NCBI RefSeq assembly: GCF_004342025.1
Contig: NZ_SLWN01000002.1
Location: 62,001 to 126,000 of the forward strand
Length of the DNA: 64,000 nucleotides
Reading direction: 5' to 3'
Origin: Kribbella steppae
Lineage (GTDB): Bacteria; Actinomycetota; Actinomycetes; Propionibacteriales; Kribbellaceae
The notes below the pieces were generated by a model, which worked only from the letters and a program-made list of their open reading frames with translations, was not told the origin of the DNA and searched no databases. Below, piece by piece: positions 36,621-44,554 of the stretch (its first letter is position 1; each line of letters begins with the position of its first letter). The position numbers were made by a program, and so were the translations under genes.

Positions 36621-37843
36621 GAGGCTCGCCTTCTTTGGGTGTTGTCGACGATGCGATTCAGTCGGGTCGCGATCTGATCGCTGAGTTCGGGGTCCACGCC
36701 GGTCTGGTCCAGCACGCGGGTGCCCAGCTCGACCACGGCGCGGGCGGCGTCGAGGACCAACTTGTCCTCGAGCCCTTCGCGGGCGGCCGGGAACCAGCGC
36801 CCCGCCGCGGGTTCCGCAGCGGCGAGCACCTGGTCGATGGGCACCGCGTCGGACAGCAGCGCGGTGAGCAGCAGGGTCGGGGCGATCCACCCGTCGCCGG
36901 TCTGTGCGTCGAGGTAGCGCACCTCGAGATACCCGCGCGGCCGGACCGGCGGGAACAACGTGGACAGGTGGTATTCGAGGTCGTCGTACGTCGGTCTGTC
37001 ACCGGGCAGCTCGCCGTCCGCCCAGGCGCCGAACGTCAGCCCGGCCGGAGCGTCCCAGCTTTCGCCGCGGCGAAAGCACAGCACCGGTGCTTCCATCGCC
37101 ATCCGGGCCCACGCGGCGGCGGGGTCACCGTCGAGCGGCGGCGGCTCGGTGAACGGGGCGCAGGTGCCGAAAGTCGCCTCGGTCCGCGCCGAGGCCCAGC
37201 CGGTATCCGCGCCGGCGCGGCGTCTGGAGTTGGCGAACAGTGCGACCAGGGCGGGACCGAGATCGTGCAGGGCCCGCCAGCGGAGAGCAGTCTGATCCGC
37301 CTCGCCGGCGTCGAGACAGACCTGCAGGCCGGCGGTGCTGCACATCATCCGTGGACCGTGCGGGCCGAGGCGCTCGAAGGCGGCCTCCATCGCGGCGTAG
37401 CGGGGAACGGTCAGGATCCGGCGGGGTGCGCGGTAGGCGTCCAGGCCGTGGTCGCCCGGGACGAGGCCCGCGTCGAGAAGAAGGGAGGTCAGTTCGGCCG
37501 CATCGGCGGCGGTGTCGTCGATCAGCCGGGGAATCGACGCCAGGGCGGGGCCGGAGAGTTCCACCTGGCCACCCGGCTCCACCGTGACCAGAGCACCCCG
37601 GCCGAGCGGCACCTGCGGGCTGCCGCGGACCAGGGTGGCGGGCGCATGCACGCCCAAGGCCTTGCGCAATCGATCGGCGTCAAGGGGCCGGCGCGGGTCG
37701 TCCGCATGATGCACCGTCCACTCGAGCTCGACGCCATGCAGTTGCGGAGGACCGTGCTTGAAACAGACCATCGCGACGAAACCCTCCGCCTCGGCCCGGG
37801 AGCCGATCGGAGTCGTCGCCGGAGCACCACCGGACGAGGTCAC
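36617..37843 (-). CDS. egtA: Ergothioneine-pathway glutamate-cysteine ligase
   Basis: Makes gamma-glutamylcysteine for EgtB. The 408-residue protein belongs to the GCS2 glutamate-cysteine ligase family: VELEWTVHH, GGQVELSGPALASIPRLIDD, MMCSTAGLQVCLDAG and PRGYLEVRYLDAQTGD. GTG at 37843 is preferred over an upstream TTG because a TAGGTT -10-like sequence ends eight bases before it and no Shine-Dalgarno is visible, so translation is probably leaderless. It starts the egtABCD operon. Confidence 0.93.
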   Translation of the reverse strand: MTSSGGAPATTPIGSRAEAEGFVAMVCFKHGPPQLHGVELEWTVHHADDPRRPLDADRLRKALGVHAPATLVRGSPQVPLGRGALVTVEPGGQVELSGPALASIPRLIDDTAADAAELTSLLLDAGLVPGDHGLDAYRAPRRILTVPRYAAMEAAFERLGPHGPRMMCSTAGLQVCLDAGEADQTALRWRALHDLGPALVALFANSRRRAGADTGWASARTEATFGTCAPFTEPPPLDGDPAAAWARMAMEAPVLCFRRGESWDAPAGLTFGAWADGELPGDRPTYDDLEYHLSTLFPPVRPRGYLEVRYLDAQTGDGWIAPTLLLTALLSDAVPIDQVLAAAEPAAGRWFPAAREGLEDKLVLDAARAVVELGTRVLDQTGVDPELSDQIATRLNRIVDNTQRRRAS

Positions 37844-37850
37844 GTCTGCG

Positions 37851-37856
37851 AACCTA
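37851..37856 (-). promoter_or_regulatory. Probable -10 element of a leaderless egtA promoter
   Basis: TAGGTT on the minus strand has the TANNNT form and sits seven bases before the egtA GTG, so transcription would begin at or next to the start codon. No clear -35 was seen. Confidence 0.5.
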
Positions 37857-37967
37857 GCCCCGGACCATCGGCCGGACAACCGACGGCGGATTACCCGTCA
37901 GTGACGCCGAACACGCTGAAAAAGTCATGCCGAACATCGTGCCCGGGCCCACCGACACTTTTTGGTG

Positions 37968-38627
37968 TCAGCGAAAGCGTGGACAGGTACTGCACGCTTT
38001 GATGTTCGGAAGTGCATAGAAGTAGCAGCATGAGATCCGCAGCTTCTCATCCAGCGACACCCCGAAGGCTGCCGCGGCCTGATCGGCGTACGGCGCCTCC
38101 TCGGGCATCCGGATCGCCTGCCACAGCTCGTCCTTGACCGCTCCGAACCGCTGCAACGAGCCGAGCTTCACCTCAGGCCGGTAGGACTCCAGGAACGCTC
38201 TCGTGTGCGCGTCGACCTGTGCTGCAGCCTCACCAACCGTGACGACCTTGTCCGTGAGTAGCGCGATCTCCACCGGGTAGTGAGCGGTCGGGTGCCGCCG
38301 GAAGGCCAGTGACGACGGCGAGACGTCTGGTGACATCCCGGTCACCGCGGCAGCCACCCCCGCCACGATCGTCGGCACCTGGACGTACCACATCAGCGTG
38401 ATCATCGCCGCGATCTGCACCGGCGGCTCGATGGCGTACTCGCGCCCGTAGTCCTCCCCCACGGTCTTCCGCCACCCGTACGTCGGATCGCCACCCGCCT
38501 GCTGCTCCGCGACCACGTCCGCGCACGACACCCACTCGGGCCCGGGCACGGAGTCCGCTACGCGCACAGAGACCCACGCCACCGTGTCGTCCACGATGTC
38601 CGCGAGCCTGCGCACGGAGTACGTCAC
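37968..38627 (-). CDS. FhuF-like ferric siderophore reductase ([2Fe-2S] protein)
   Basis: A 219-residue cytoplasmic protein with the FhuF-type C-terminal cluster motif CCYFYALPNIKACSTC, exactly C-C-X10-C-X2-C, at its end. Such proteins reduce iron in imported ferric siderophores to release it. The rest of the protein has no other catalytic motif, as expected. It begins with GTG in a four-base GTGA overlap with the fepC-like ATPase stop, placing it last in the leftward siderophore-uptake operon. Confidence 0.88.
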   Translation of the reverse strand: MTYSVRRLADIVDDTVAWVSVRVADSVPGPEWVSCADVVAEQQAGGDPTYGWRKTVGEDYGREYAIEPPVQIAAMITLMWYVQVPTIVAGVAAAVTGMSPDVSPSSLAFRRHPTAHYPVEIALLTDKVVTVGEAAAQVDAHTRAFLESYRPEVKLGSLQRFGAVKDELWQAIRMPEEAPYADQAAAAFGVSLDEKLRISCCYFYALPNIKACSTCPRFR

Positions 38628-39397
38628 CCGGCCAGCCTACGGTCGGGTACGACGACCGGTGCACCGCTGACCTCCACCACGGTGGCCTGCAGCCCGAACA
38701 CGTCGTCCAGCAGCTCCTCGGTCAGTACGTCGACCGGCCGCCCCTCAGCCGCGATCCTGCCCTCCCCCATCACCACGAGGTGGTCGGCGTACTGGGCCGC
38801 CAGGGTGAGGTCGTGCAGCACGGCCACCACGGTCCGGCCAGTGGCGGCAGCCGCGTGGACCACGTTCATCACGTCGACTGCGTGAGCCAGGTCCAGGTAC
38901 GTCGTGGGCTCGTCGAGCAGCAGGTGCTGAGTCCCCTGCGCCAGCACCATCGCGATCCACACCCGCTGCCGCTGACCGCCGGACAGCTGGTCGACCGGCC
39001 GCTCCCGGAGTTCGGTCAGCTCGACCGCTGCCAGCGCCTCGTCGATCACCGCGTCGTCCTCAGCCGTCAGCCGACCGAACAGTCCGCGATGCGGGTGCCG
39101 CCCGCGCGAGACCAGCTCAGCAGCCGTGATCCCCTCCGGCGTCACTGGACCCTGCGGCAGTACACCGAGCTTCCTGGCCAGCTCGCGAGCGGGGAGCTTG
39201 TGGATGTCCGTCCCGTCCAGCAGCACCTGACCGCTCTGCGGAGTCAGCAGCCGGCTCATGCCGCGCAGCAGCGTCGACTTGCCGGACCCGTTCGGCCCGA
39301 CCACTGCGGTCAGCCGTCCGGCCGGCACCTCCAGCGTCAGCCCGGACACCACTGGCGCATCAGCGCCGTACGCGAGGGTGAGGTTCTCGACGTGCAC
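38624..39397 (-). CDS. Iron-siderophore ABC transporter ATP-binding protein (FepC type)
   Basis: A 257-residue ATPase. Walker A is [17 protein letters not shown], the Q-loop is GVLPQGPVTPEGITAAELV, the RGRHPHRGLFGR segment is typical of FepC/FhuC, the signature is LSGGQRQRVWIAMVLAQ, Walker B is HLLLDEPTTYLDLAH and the switch histidine is in VLHDLTLAAQYADH. It starts with GTG three bases after the permease stop. It energises the FecCD-type permeases encoded upstream. Confidence 0.94.
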   Translation of the reverse strand: MHVENLTLAYGADAPVVSGLTLEVPAGRLTAVVGPNGSGKSTLLRGMSRLLTPQSGQVLLDGTDIHKLPARELARKLGVLPQGPVTPEGITAAELVSRGRHPHRGLFGRLTAEDDAVIDEALAAVELTELRERPVDQLSGGQRQRVWIAMVLAQGTQHLLLDEPTTYLDLAHAVDVMNVVHAAAATGRTVVAVLHDLTLAAQYADHLVVMGEGRIAAEGRPVDVLTEELLDDVFGLQATVVEVSGAPVVVPDRRLAG

Positions 39398-39400
39398 GGT

Positions 39401-40461
39401 TCAGCGTCCTTTCTGCTGACGACCGATGAGATAGAGCAGGTACGGCGCTCCGGCCGCGGCGGTGACCACACCGACGGGCAGCTCGTACGGCCCGACCTGC
39501 AACCACTGCAACCCGTTCCGAGCCAGGAGATCCGCCAGTACGACGAACAGCGCGCCGAGCATCGCGGTCGGCAGCAGCGGCGGCCGTTCCATCCGGGTCA
39601 GCCGCTGCGCGATCTGTGGTGCGACCAGGGCGACGAACGCGATCGGCCCGGCCCCCGCGGTCGCCATCGCGGCCAGCACGGTCGCGATGACCAGCAGTGC
39701 GAGCCGGACCCGCGCCACCCGCACCCCGAGCGAGGAGGCGACGTCATCACCGAGCACCAGCGCGGACAGGTCCCGGTTGAACATCATGGCCACTGGCACC
39801 AGCAGCAGTACGGCTAGCGCTACCGGTACGGCGTCACTCCACGCGCGGGCGTTGAGCGAACCGGCCAGCCACGCGGCAGCCCGGCCGGCATCGTTGACGT
39901 CGCCGATCACCAGCAGCCAGGCGACGAGCGAGTTGGCGGCGGCCGCGATACCGACACCGATCAGCACCACCGGCCTGCGTCCACGACACCACGCTGGATC
40001 GACAGCGCACCGACGATCAGCGTCGCGAGGAGTCCACCCAGTACGGCGGCCAGCGGGATGCCGACCTTGGCCGCGACGCCGGAGATGTTCCCACCACCGG
40101 TGCCGGCCAGAACGATCACGGCCACCGCACCGGCCGACGCACCTGAGTTGACGCCGACGATGTCCGGGCTGGCGAGTGCGTTGCGCGACAGGGTCTGCAG
40201 TAGCGCACCGGACACGGCGAAGGCGATGCCGACGAGCAGTCCGGTCGCGACGCGGGGCAGGCGGAGCTCCAGAACGACGAGCCGGGTCCCGCGGCGGCCG
40301 CCACCGAGCAGCACCTCGACCACATCCGACACGGGCAGTTTCGTCGTACCGACGCTCAAAGAGATCAGAGCGACCGCGATCGCGAGGGCCGCGAACAGCA
40401 GGCCGAGGACGACCGTCCGCGAGTTGACGGTGCTGAGCTTCGGTCGCTGTTGCAGCATCAC
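39401..40461 (-). pseudogene. FecCD-family siderophore permease, split by a frameshift
   Basis: Two adjacent frames together make one normal-length FepG-like permease. The first (40461-39961, 166 residues) begins MMLQQRPKLSTVNSRTVVLG and ends abruptly after GALSIQRGVVDAGRWC. The second (39970-39401) continues with VLIGVGIAAAANSLVAWLLV and carries the conserved ALVLGDDVASSLGVRV and FVALVAPQIAQRL. Adding one G near 39969-39974 (CCGG to CCGGG) would give VVDAGRVVLIGVG, the expected join. It is either a true one-base deletion or a sequencing error. Neighbouring uptake genes are intact. Confidence 0.85.
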
Positions 40462-41501
40462 AGGGCCACCGCCCGACGGCGTACGACGATCACGAACAAC
40501 GGCGCCCCGACGATGCCGAGGACGACGCCGGCCTGGACCTCACCGGCTCCACCGACGAGGCGACCGACCAGGTCCGCCAACACCAGCGCGGTCGCGCCGA
40601 TCAGGCCGGCCGCCGGGATCAGCCAACTGTTGCGGGCACCGAACATCCGCCGCGCGACATGACCTGCCAGCAACCCGAGGAACCCGATCGGACCGCACGC
40701 CGCGACCCCAGCCGCGGTGAGCAACCCGATCGCGGCCAGCCCCACCAGCCGCGCCCGCCGGATCGACAACCCGAGCCCCGCGGCCACGTCGTCGCCCAGG
40801 GCCAGCAGATCAAGGTCCCGGGCATTGACCAGGGCAAGAACGAGACCGACTACCGCGAACGGCAGCACCTGCCCGGCGACGTCCAGCCCGCGACCGGCCA
40901 CCGAACCGACCGCCCAGAACCGATAGCTGTCCAGCGTGTTCGCGTCGAGCAGCACGATCGCGGACGTCGCGGCACCGAGCATCGCGGCCACAGCGGCACC
41001 AGTCAGCGCCAGGCCGACCGGCGACGCCCCGCTCCCCCTCGACGCCAACCGCTGCACTCCGAAGGTGGCGACCAACGCGCCCACGAGCGCGACCCACACT
41101 GTCGACGACACCGACTCGACCAGACCGACCTGCAGGCCGAGGACGACGGCGAACGCAGCCCCCGAGCTCACGCCGAAGATCCCCGGCTCGGCCAGCGCGT
41201 TCCGGGTGTGACCTTGCATCAACGCGCCCGCGATGCCGAGGCAGCTCCCGATCAGCAGTGCCACCACAGTGCGGGGGAAGCGCAGGTTGCGGACGATCAC
41301 GTCGGCGTCGGATCCGCTGTTGGTAGTCAGCGCGTGCCAGAGTGCGCCAGGTCCGAGCCACCGCGAACCGAGCGCGAGACTGGCCGCGAACGCCAGCACC
41401 AGGACGGCGACGAGGATCAGCAGCGAGGCGGTACGTCGTACCGGCGGTCCAGCGACCGGACGTGCGGCGACCGGACGTGCGGCAGGGGCAGCGGAGCGCA
41501 T
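40458..41501 (-). CDS. Iron-siderophore ABC transporter permease (FepD type)
   Basis: A 347-residue FecCD permease with about nine to ten helices. Conserved blocks are LRFPRTVVALLIGSCLGIAG, ALMQGHTRNALAEPGIFGVS, SGAAFAVVLG, LLALGDDVAAGLGLSIRRAR and CGPIGFLGLLAGHVARRMFG. It pairs with the frameshifted permease, which it overlaps by four bases. The ATG at 41501 has no clear ribosome-binding site and abuts an iron-box-like sequence, so a start further in (GTG codons follow) is possible. Confidence 0.9.
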   Translation of the reverse strand: MRSAAPAARPVAARPVAGPPVRRTASLLILVAVLVLAFAASLALGSRWLGPGALWHALTTNSGSDADVIVRNLRFPRTVVALLIGSCLGIAGALMQGHTRNALAEPGIFGVSSGAAFAVVLGLQVGLVESVSSTVWVALVGALVATFGVQRLASRGSGASPVGLALTGAAVAAMLGAATSAIVLLDANTLDSYRFWAVGSVAGRGLDVAGQVLPFAVVGLVLALVNARDLDLLALGDDVAAGLGLSIRRARLVGLAAIGLLTAAGVAACGPIGFLGLLAGHVARRMFGARNSWLIPAAGLIGATALVLADLVGRLVGGAGEVQAGVVLGIVGAPLFVIVVRRRAVAL

Positions 41502-41519
41502 AGGGTTAGGGTTGCCTTA
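41501..41519. promoter_or_regulatory. Iron-box-like site (IdeR/DmdR-type)
   Basis: The 19-mer TAGGGTTAGGGTTGCCTTA matches about 13 of 19 positions of the actinobacterial IdeR/DmdR consensus TTAGGTTAGGCTAACCTAA. It lies between the divergent permease and binding-protein genes. Iron repression is expected from the operon content. Confidence 0.6.
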
Positions 41520-41577
41520 CTTCACTGAGGTGGTGAGCCACCTTAACCTGCGACTCGTCCTCACCAGGAGAACACCT

Positions 41578-42567
41578 GTGCGCCTGCCCCGCCTGACCGC
41601 CCTGTTCGCTGTGACCGCCCTCTTCACTGTGACCGCCCTGACCGGGTGTGGCGGGTCCTCCGACGACGAATCGCCGGAAGCTTCCGGATCGGCGCCGGGC
41701 TTCCCCCGCACTGTCGAGCACGCGATGGGCAAGACCGAGATCCCGGCCAAGCCGAAGCGGGTGGTCGCCCTGGACGCGAGCTTCGTCGACGCCACCCTGA
41801 TCCTGGACACCCCGGTCCTCGGGTACACCGACTACCGCAGCATCAACGGGAAACTGCCGGACTACCTCGGCGAGGACCGGACGACGTACGGCTCCGAGGC
41901 CCAAGCGGTCGGCACGCTGGCCGAGCCGAACCTGGAGAAGGTCGCCGCCCTCGACCCGGACCTGATCATCACCGCCAAGGTCCGGCACGAGAAGCTCTAC
42001 GACCAGTTGTCCGCGATCGCGCCGACGGTGATGTCGGAGACGACCGGGCCGACCTGGAAGGACAACATCCGGCTGGAGGCGACGGCGCTCGGCCAGGAGG
42101 ACCTGGCGGAGAAGGAGATCTCGTCGTACGAGAAGGCCGCCAAGACCGTCGGTGACGCGATCAACGCGAAGGCCTCGAACCCGACCATCTCGATCGTCCG
42201 GTTCGTCGACGGCCCGACCCGGCTGTACCAGAAGAAGAGCTTCTCCGGCATCGTGCTGAAGGACGCCGGCCTGGCCCGGCCGAAGTCGCAGGACGTCGAG
42301 GACTTCGCGCTCGAGATCAGCCCGGAGCGGATCAAGGACGCCGACGGGGACGCGATCTTCGTCACCGAGTACGCCGACGAGAAGGGCCTGAGCGCCAAGA
42401 CCGCGGCCCAGTTCAAGGCCAACCCGCTGTGGACACCGCTGGCCCCGAAGGTCCACGAGGTCCCCGACCTGACCTGGATGACCGCGGTCGGTCTGCAGGG
42501 CGCCTGGGTCATCCTCACCGACCTCGCCAAGTCCTTCGACGTCCCCGCCCCCGCCAAGACCGACTGA
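41578..42567 (+). CDS. Iron-siderophore ABC transporter substrate-binding lipoprotein (FepB type)
   Basis: A 329-residue type III periplasmic-binding-protein homologue. The signal peptide ends in the lipobox ALTGC. The binding fold shows PAKPKRVVALDASFVDATLI, the conserved LGYTDY, LEKVAALDPDLIITAKVRHE and NPTISIVRFVDG. GTG at 41578 follows AGGAG and is preferred over the longer upstream frame. It is divergent from the permease-ATPase-FhuF operon and shares the control region with it. The siderophore is unknown. Confidence 0.92.
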   Translation: MRLPRLTALFAVTALFTVTALTGCGGSSDDESPEASGSAPGFPRTVEHAMGKTEIPAKPKRVVALDASFVDATLILDTPVLGYTDYRSINGKLPDYLGEDRTTYGSEAQAVGTLAEPNLEKVAALDPDLIITAKVRHEKLYDQLSAIAPTVMSETTGPTWKDNIRLEATALGQEDLAEKEISSYEKAAKTVGDAINAKASNPTISIVRFVDGPTRLYQKKSFSGIVLKDAGLARPKSQDVEDFALEISPERIKDADGDAIFVTEYADEKGLSAKTAAQFKANPLWTPLAPKVHEVPDLTWMTAVGLQGAWVILTDLAKSFDVPAPAKTD

Positions 42568-42605
42568 CACCCGGCCGGCACGGCGCGGCGCGGCCAGCAC
42601 GGCGC

Positions 42606-42727
42606 GGTCGGTACGGCGGGCGCGGTCGGCACGGCCCGGTCGGTACGGCGGGCGCGGTCGGCACGGCCCGGTCGGTAGGGCGGGCGCGGTCGGCACGGCC
42701 CGGTCGGTAGGGCGCGGTCGGTAGGGT
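42606..42727. repeat. 32-bp tandem repeat, three copies plus partial
   Basis: Units beginning GGTCGGTACGG or GGTCGGTAGGG start at 42606, 42638, 42670 and 42702, exactly 32 bases apart, with a last short unit at 42716. Each unit itself contains two GGTCGG half-units. It fills the gap between the binding protein and the hypothetical gene at 42734. Confidence 0.85.
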
Positions 42728-42733
42728 CGGAGC

Positions 42734-43396
42734 GTGACGGCTCTGACCCGGTGGCATGTCGGTCCCTGGACCACGCGTGGAAGCTTGCCCGGCGAGCCGC
42801 TCGACCCAGGACGGAAGCGGACGCCGGACGAGCTGAACTTCGACGTCGTCGGCCTGGCCCGCATCCTCGGCCGGCGACTGTCGGGCCGCGACGAACTCCA
42901 GGTCCGCCTCTGGCAGAACGAACTGCGGCCGACTCATACGCGGATGTGCGGCGTACACACGCTGGCGGATCCCGACAACGCACGGCTCCTCCAGGAGACA
43001 GCCAAGGAAGCACTCGCCTGGCTATCCGAGCGTGCGCCGGCCGGTTATGAGTTCGTCCTGACAGACGCCGTCGAGCTGCGCCCACTCCTCGACCTGGACG
43101 CCGACGTGATTGCGGTCGACGCCGTCATCCACTTGGCCAACACCGACCTCCCAGCCGCCCGCCTGGCTGCTTCGCACGTACGACGCTCAGCCACAGGCAA
43201 TTGGTACGCCGGCGACCCGGTGTGCAACTGGTCCGGCCCCTACGACACCGCCGACGCAGCAGTAGCCGTCGTACAAGCCGCCCGATCGGACCTAGTCACC
43301 CAACTCCGCTCAGCCGGCCACAACCACCTGGCCAACACCGCCGACCGCTGGCCCCCAATCCCCATCGAGCCCACCCACCCCGCCCACCCCGCCTAG
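42734..43396 (+). CDS. Hypothetical protein
   Basis: A 220-residue protein from GTG 42734 that I do not recognise. It has no signal peptide or membrane segment. Central parts (FDVVGLARILGRRLSGRDEL, MCGVHTLADPDNARLLQETA, GYEFVLTDAVELRPLLDLDA) look like a globular soluble domain. The last 15 residues are proline/histidine-rich because the frame runs into the 44-bp tandem repeat, so the C-terminus may have been altered by repeat expansion. It is flanked on both sides by repeats. Confidence 0.6.
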   Translation: MTALTRWHVGPWTTRGSLPGEPLDPGRKRTPDELNFDVVGLARILGRRLSGRDELQVRLWQNELRPTHTRMCGVHTLADPDNARLLQETAKEALAWLSERAPAGYEFVLTDAVELRPLLDLDADVIAVDAVIHLANTDLPAARLAASHVRRSATGNWYAGDPVCNWSGPYDTADAAVAVVQAARSDLVTQLRSAGHNHLANTADRWPPIPIEPTHPAHPA

Positions 43397-43517
43397 CCCC
43401 ATCCCCGCCCGCGCACATCCGCGCCGCCCACCCCGCCTAGCCCTCTCCCGCCCGCGCACATCCGCGCCCGCCTACCCCGCCTAACCCATGCCCGCCCGCG
43501 CACATCCGCGCCGGCCG
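43386..43517. repeat. 44-bp tandem repeat, three copies
   Basis: ACCCCGCCTA recurs at 43386, 43430 and 43474, exactly 44 bases apart, and each unit ends in CCCGCGCACATCCGCGCC. The first unit contains the stop codon of the preceding gene (CGCCTAG). The copies differ at a few positions. Confidence 0.85.
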
Positions 43518-43526
43518 CCACCGCAA

Positions 43527-43615
43527 CATTTGAGTGGTTAACCCCTCAGCTTGTGGGTTCTCCCCTCGTATTCAGGCTGGAGAACCCCCAACTTCAGGGG
43601 TTAACCCCTCAAATG
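43527..43615. repeat. Large imperfect hairpin element (37-bp arms)
   Basis: The sequence from 43527 (CATTTGAGTGGTTAACCCCT) is mirrored by the reverse complement of 43579-43615 with six or so mismatches and a 15-base loop. Each arm also contains a GGTTAACC palindrome. The AT-richer composition stands out from the flanking repeats. It does not resemble hairpin copies A-C in sequence. Confidence 0.8.
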
Positions 43616-43621
43616 CTCGGG

Positions 43622-43856
43622 GTGAGGGCGCGGCTGAGCTCGTGTTCGGGGTGTTCGGGTCGAGGGGCGCGGCTGAGCTCGTGTTCGGGTCGAGGGGCGC
43701 GGCTGAGCTCGTGTTCGGGTCGAGGGGCGCGGCTGAGCTCGTGTTCGGGTCGAGGGGCGCGGCTGAGCACGTGTTCGGGGCGAGGGGCGCGGCTGAGCAC
43801 GTGTTCGGGGCGAGGGGCGCGGCTGAGCACGTGTTCGGGGTGAAGGGCGGCTGAGG
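43622..43856. repeat. 30-bp tandem repeat, seven copies
   Basis: GGCTGAG occurs at 43632, 43671, 43701, 43731, 43761, 43791 and 43821. The spacing is exactly 30 except for a 9-base insertion in the first unit. Copies fall into a GAGCTC block and a GAGCAC block, which suggests recent expansion. As 30 is ten codons, several frames stay open by construction. No gene is called here. Confidence 0.9.
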
Positions 43857-43868
43857 TCGGCGAGGCGG

Positions 43869-44552
43869 CTAGGTGAAGGTGGCGACGAAGTAGCCGACGC
43901 CGTAAGGCGCTGCGTGGTAGGTGAGGTCTCCGGACAGGCCGGTCTCGAGTACACCGGCGAGGACCTGCCAGGGTGCGCGGCCGGCGGCCTGTAGCTCGGC
44001 CGCCAGGTCTGGGTCCAGAGCAGCGAGTACGGCGGAATCCGCGTGATCCAACGCGTTTGCAACTGTGGTGTCGAAGATCTCGGCGCGGGGGTGCAGGTGG
44101 ACGGGTGAGTGTTCACTGCGGCGCGCTGAGCCGTCACCCAACACCAGCAAGCCGATCCGGTCGTTGCCTGCGGCAATCTCTCGGCCTAGCTCGAGGCAGT
44201 GCGCGGGCGATGCGTCCGCGGGCACCGCGAGGTAGGTGCGGGGAAGGTCGGCCGCCTTGGTCTGCTCAATCAGCCAAGCGCCCATCGCCAGCGAAAGCGG
44301 CAACACCGGAGCACCTGTCCCCACGCACACACCGGGAGCGCCGTACGCGCCGAAGGTTCCGCCCGCCGAGCCGTCGTACTGCTGCTGCGAGGGACCTGAG
44401 CCCACCACCAGCAAACGATCCGCAGCAGACAGGTGCTCGATCGCGGTCAGGCAGGCCGCGCGGAGATCGTCCAGTTCGGGGGCCGCGGCGGAGGCGACTT
44501 CGGGGACGAGCAACGGCGGGTGCGGGCAGACCGCGGCGCTCACGACGGGCAC
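43869..44552 (-). CDS. LigB-like class III extradiol dioxygenase-family protein
   Basis: A 227-residue protein that begins VPVVSAAVCPHPPLLVPEVA, the start seen in actinobacterial proteins annotated as class III extradiol dioxygenase subunit B-like. A possible metal histidine lies in CPHPPLL. Other conserved parts are LLVVGSGPSQQQYDGSAGG, LAVPADASPAHCLELGREIA and LLVLGDGSARRSEHSPVHLH. No aromatic substrate is implied; its real role is unknown. GTG at 44552 follows the reductase stop by two bases. Confidence 0.75.
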   Translation of the reverse strand: MPVVSAAVCPHPPLLVPEVASAAAPELDDLRAACLTAIEHLSAADRLLVVGSGPSQQQYDGSAGGTFGAYGAPGVCVGTGAPVLPLSLAMGAWLIEQTKAADLPRTYLAVPADASPAHCLELGREIAAGNDRIGLLVLGDGSARRSEHSPVHLHPRAEIFDTTVANALDHADSAVLAALDPDLAAELQAAGRAPWQVLAGVLETGLSGDLTYHAAPYGVGYFVATFT

Positions 44553-44554
44553 GC

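Noticed and set aside
35271..36890. Longer EgtB start upstream of 36620
   Set aside because: The extension is antisense-like Arg-rich sequence inside egtA; the ATGA overlap supports the ATG at 36620.
37900..37967. Direct repeats GCCGAACA in the gap before egtA
   Set aside because: Only two short copies and a weak GACAC-GTGTC hairpin; too little to call a regulatory element.
43534..43854. 106-codon repeat-peptide gene on the plus strand
   Set aside because: The frame is open only because the unit is 30 bases; the antisense frame is equally open, no ribosome-binding site precedes the GTG and the start lies in a hairpin arm.
43622..43856. CRISPR array
   Set aside because: The 30-bp units are directly adjacent with no variable spacers, and no cas genes are present.
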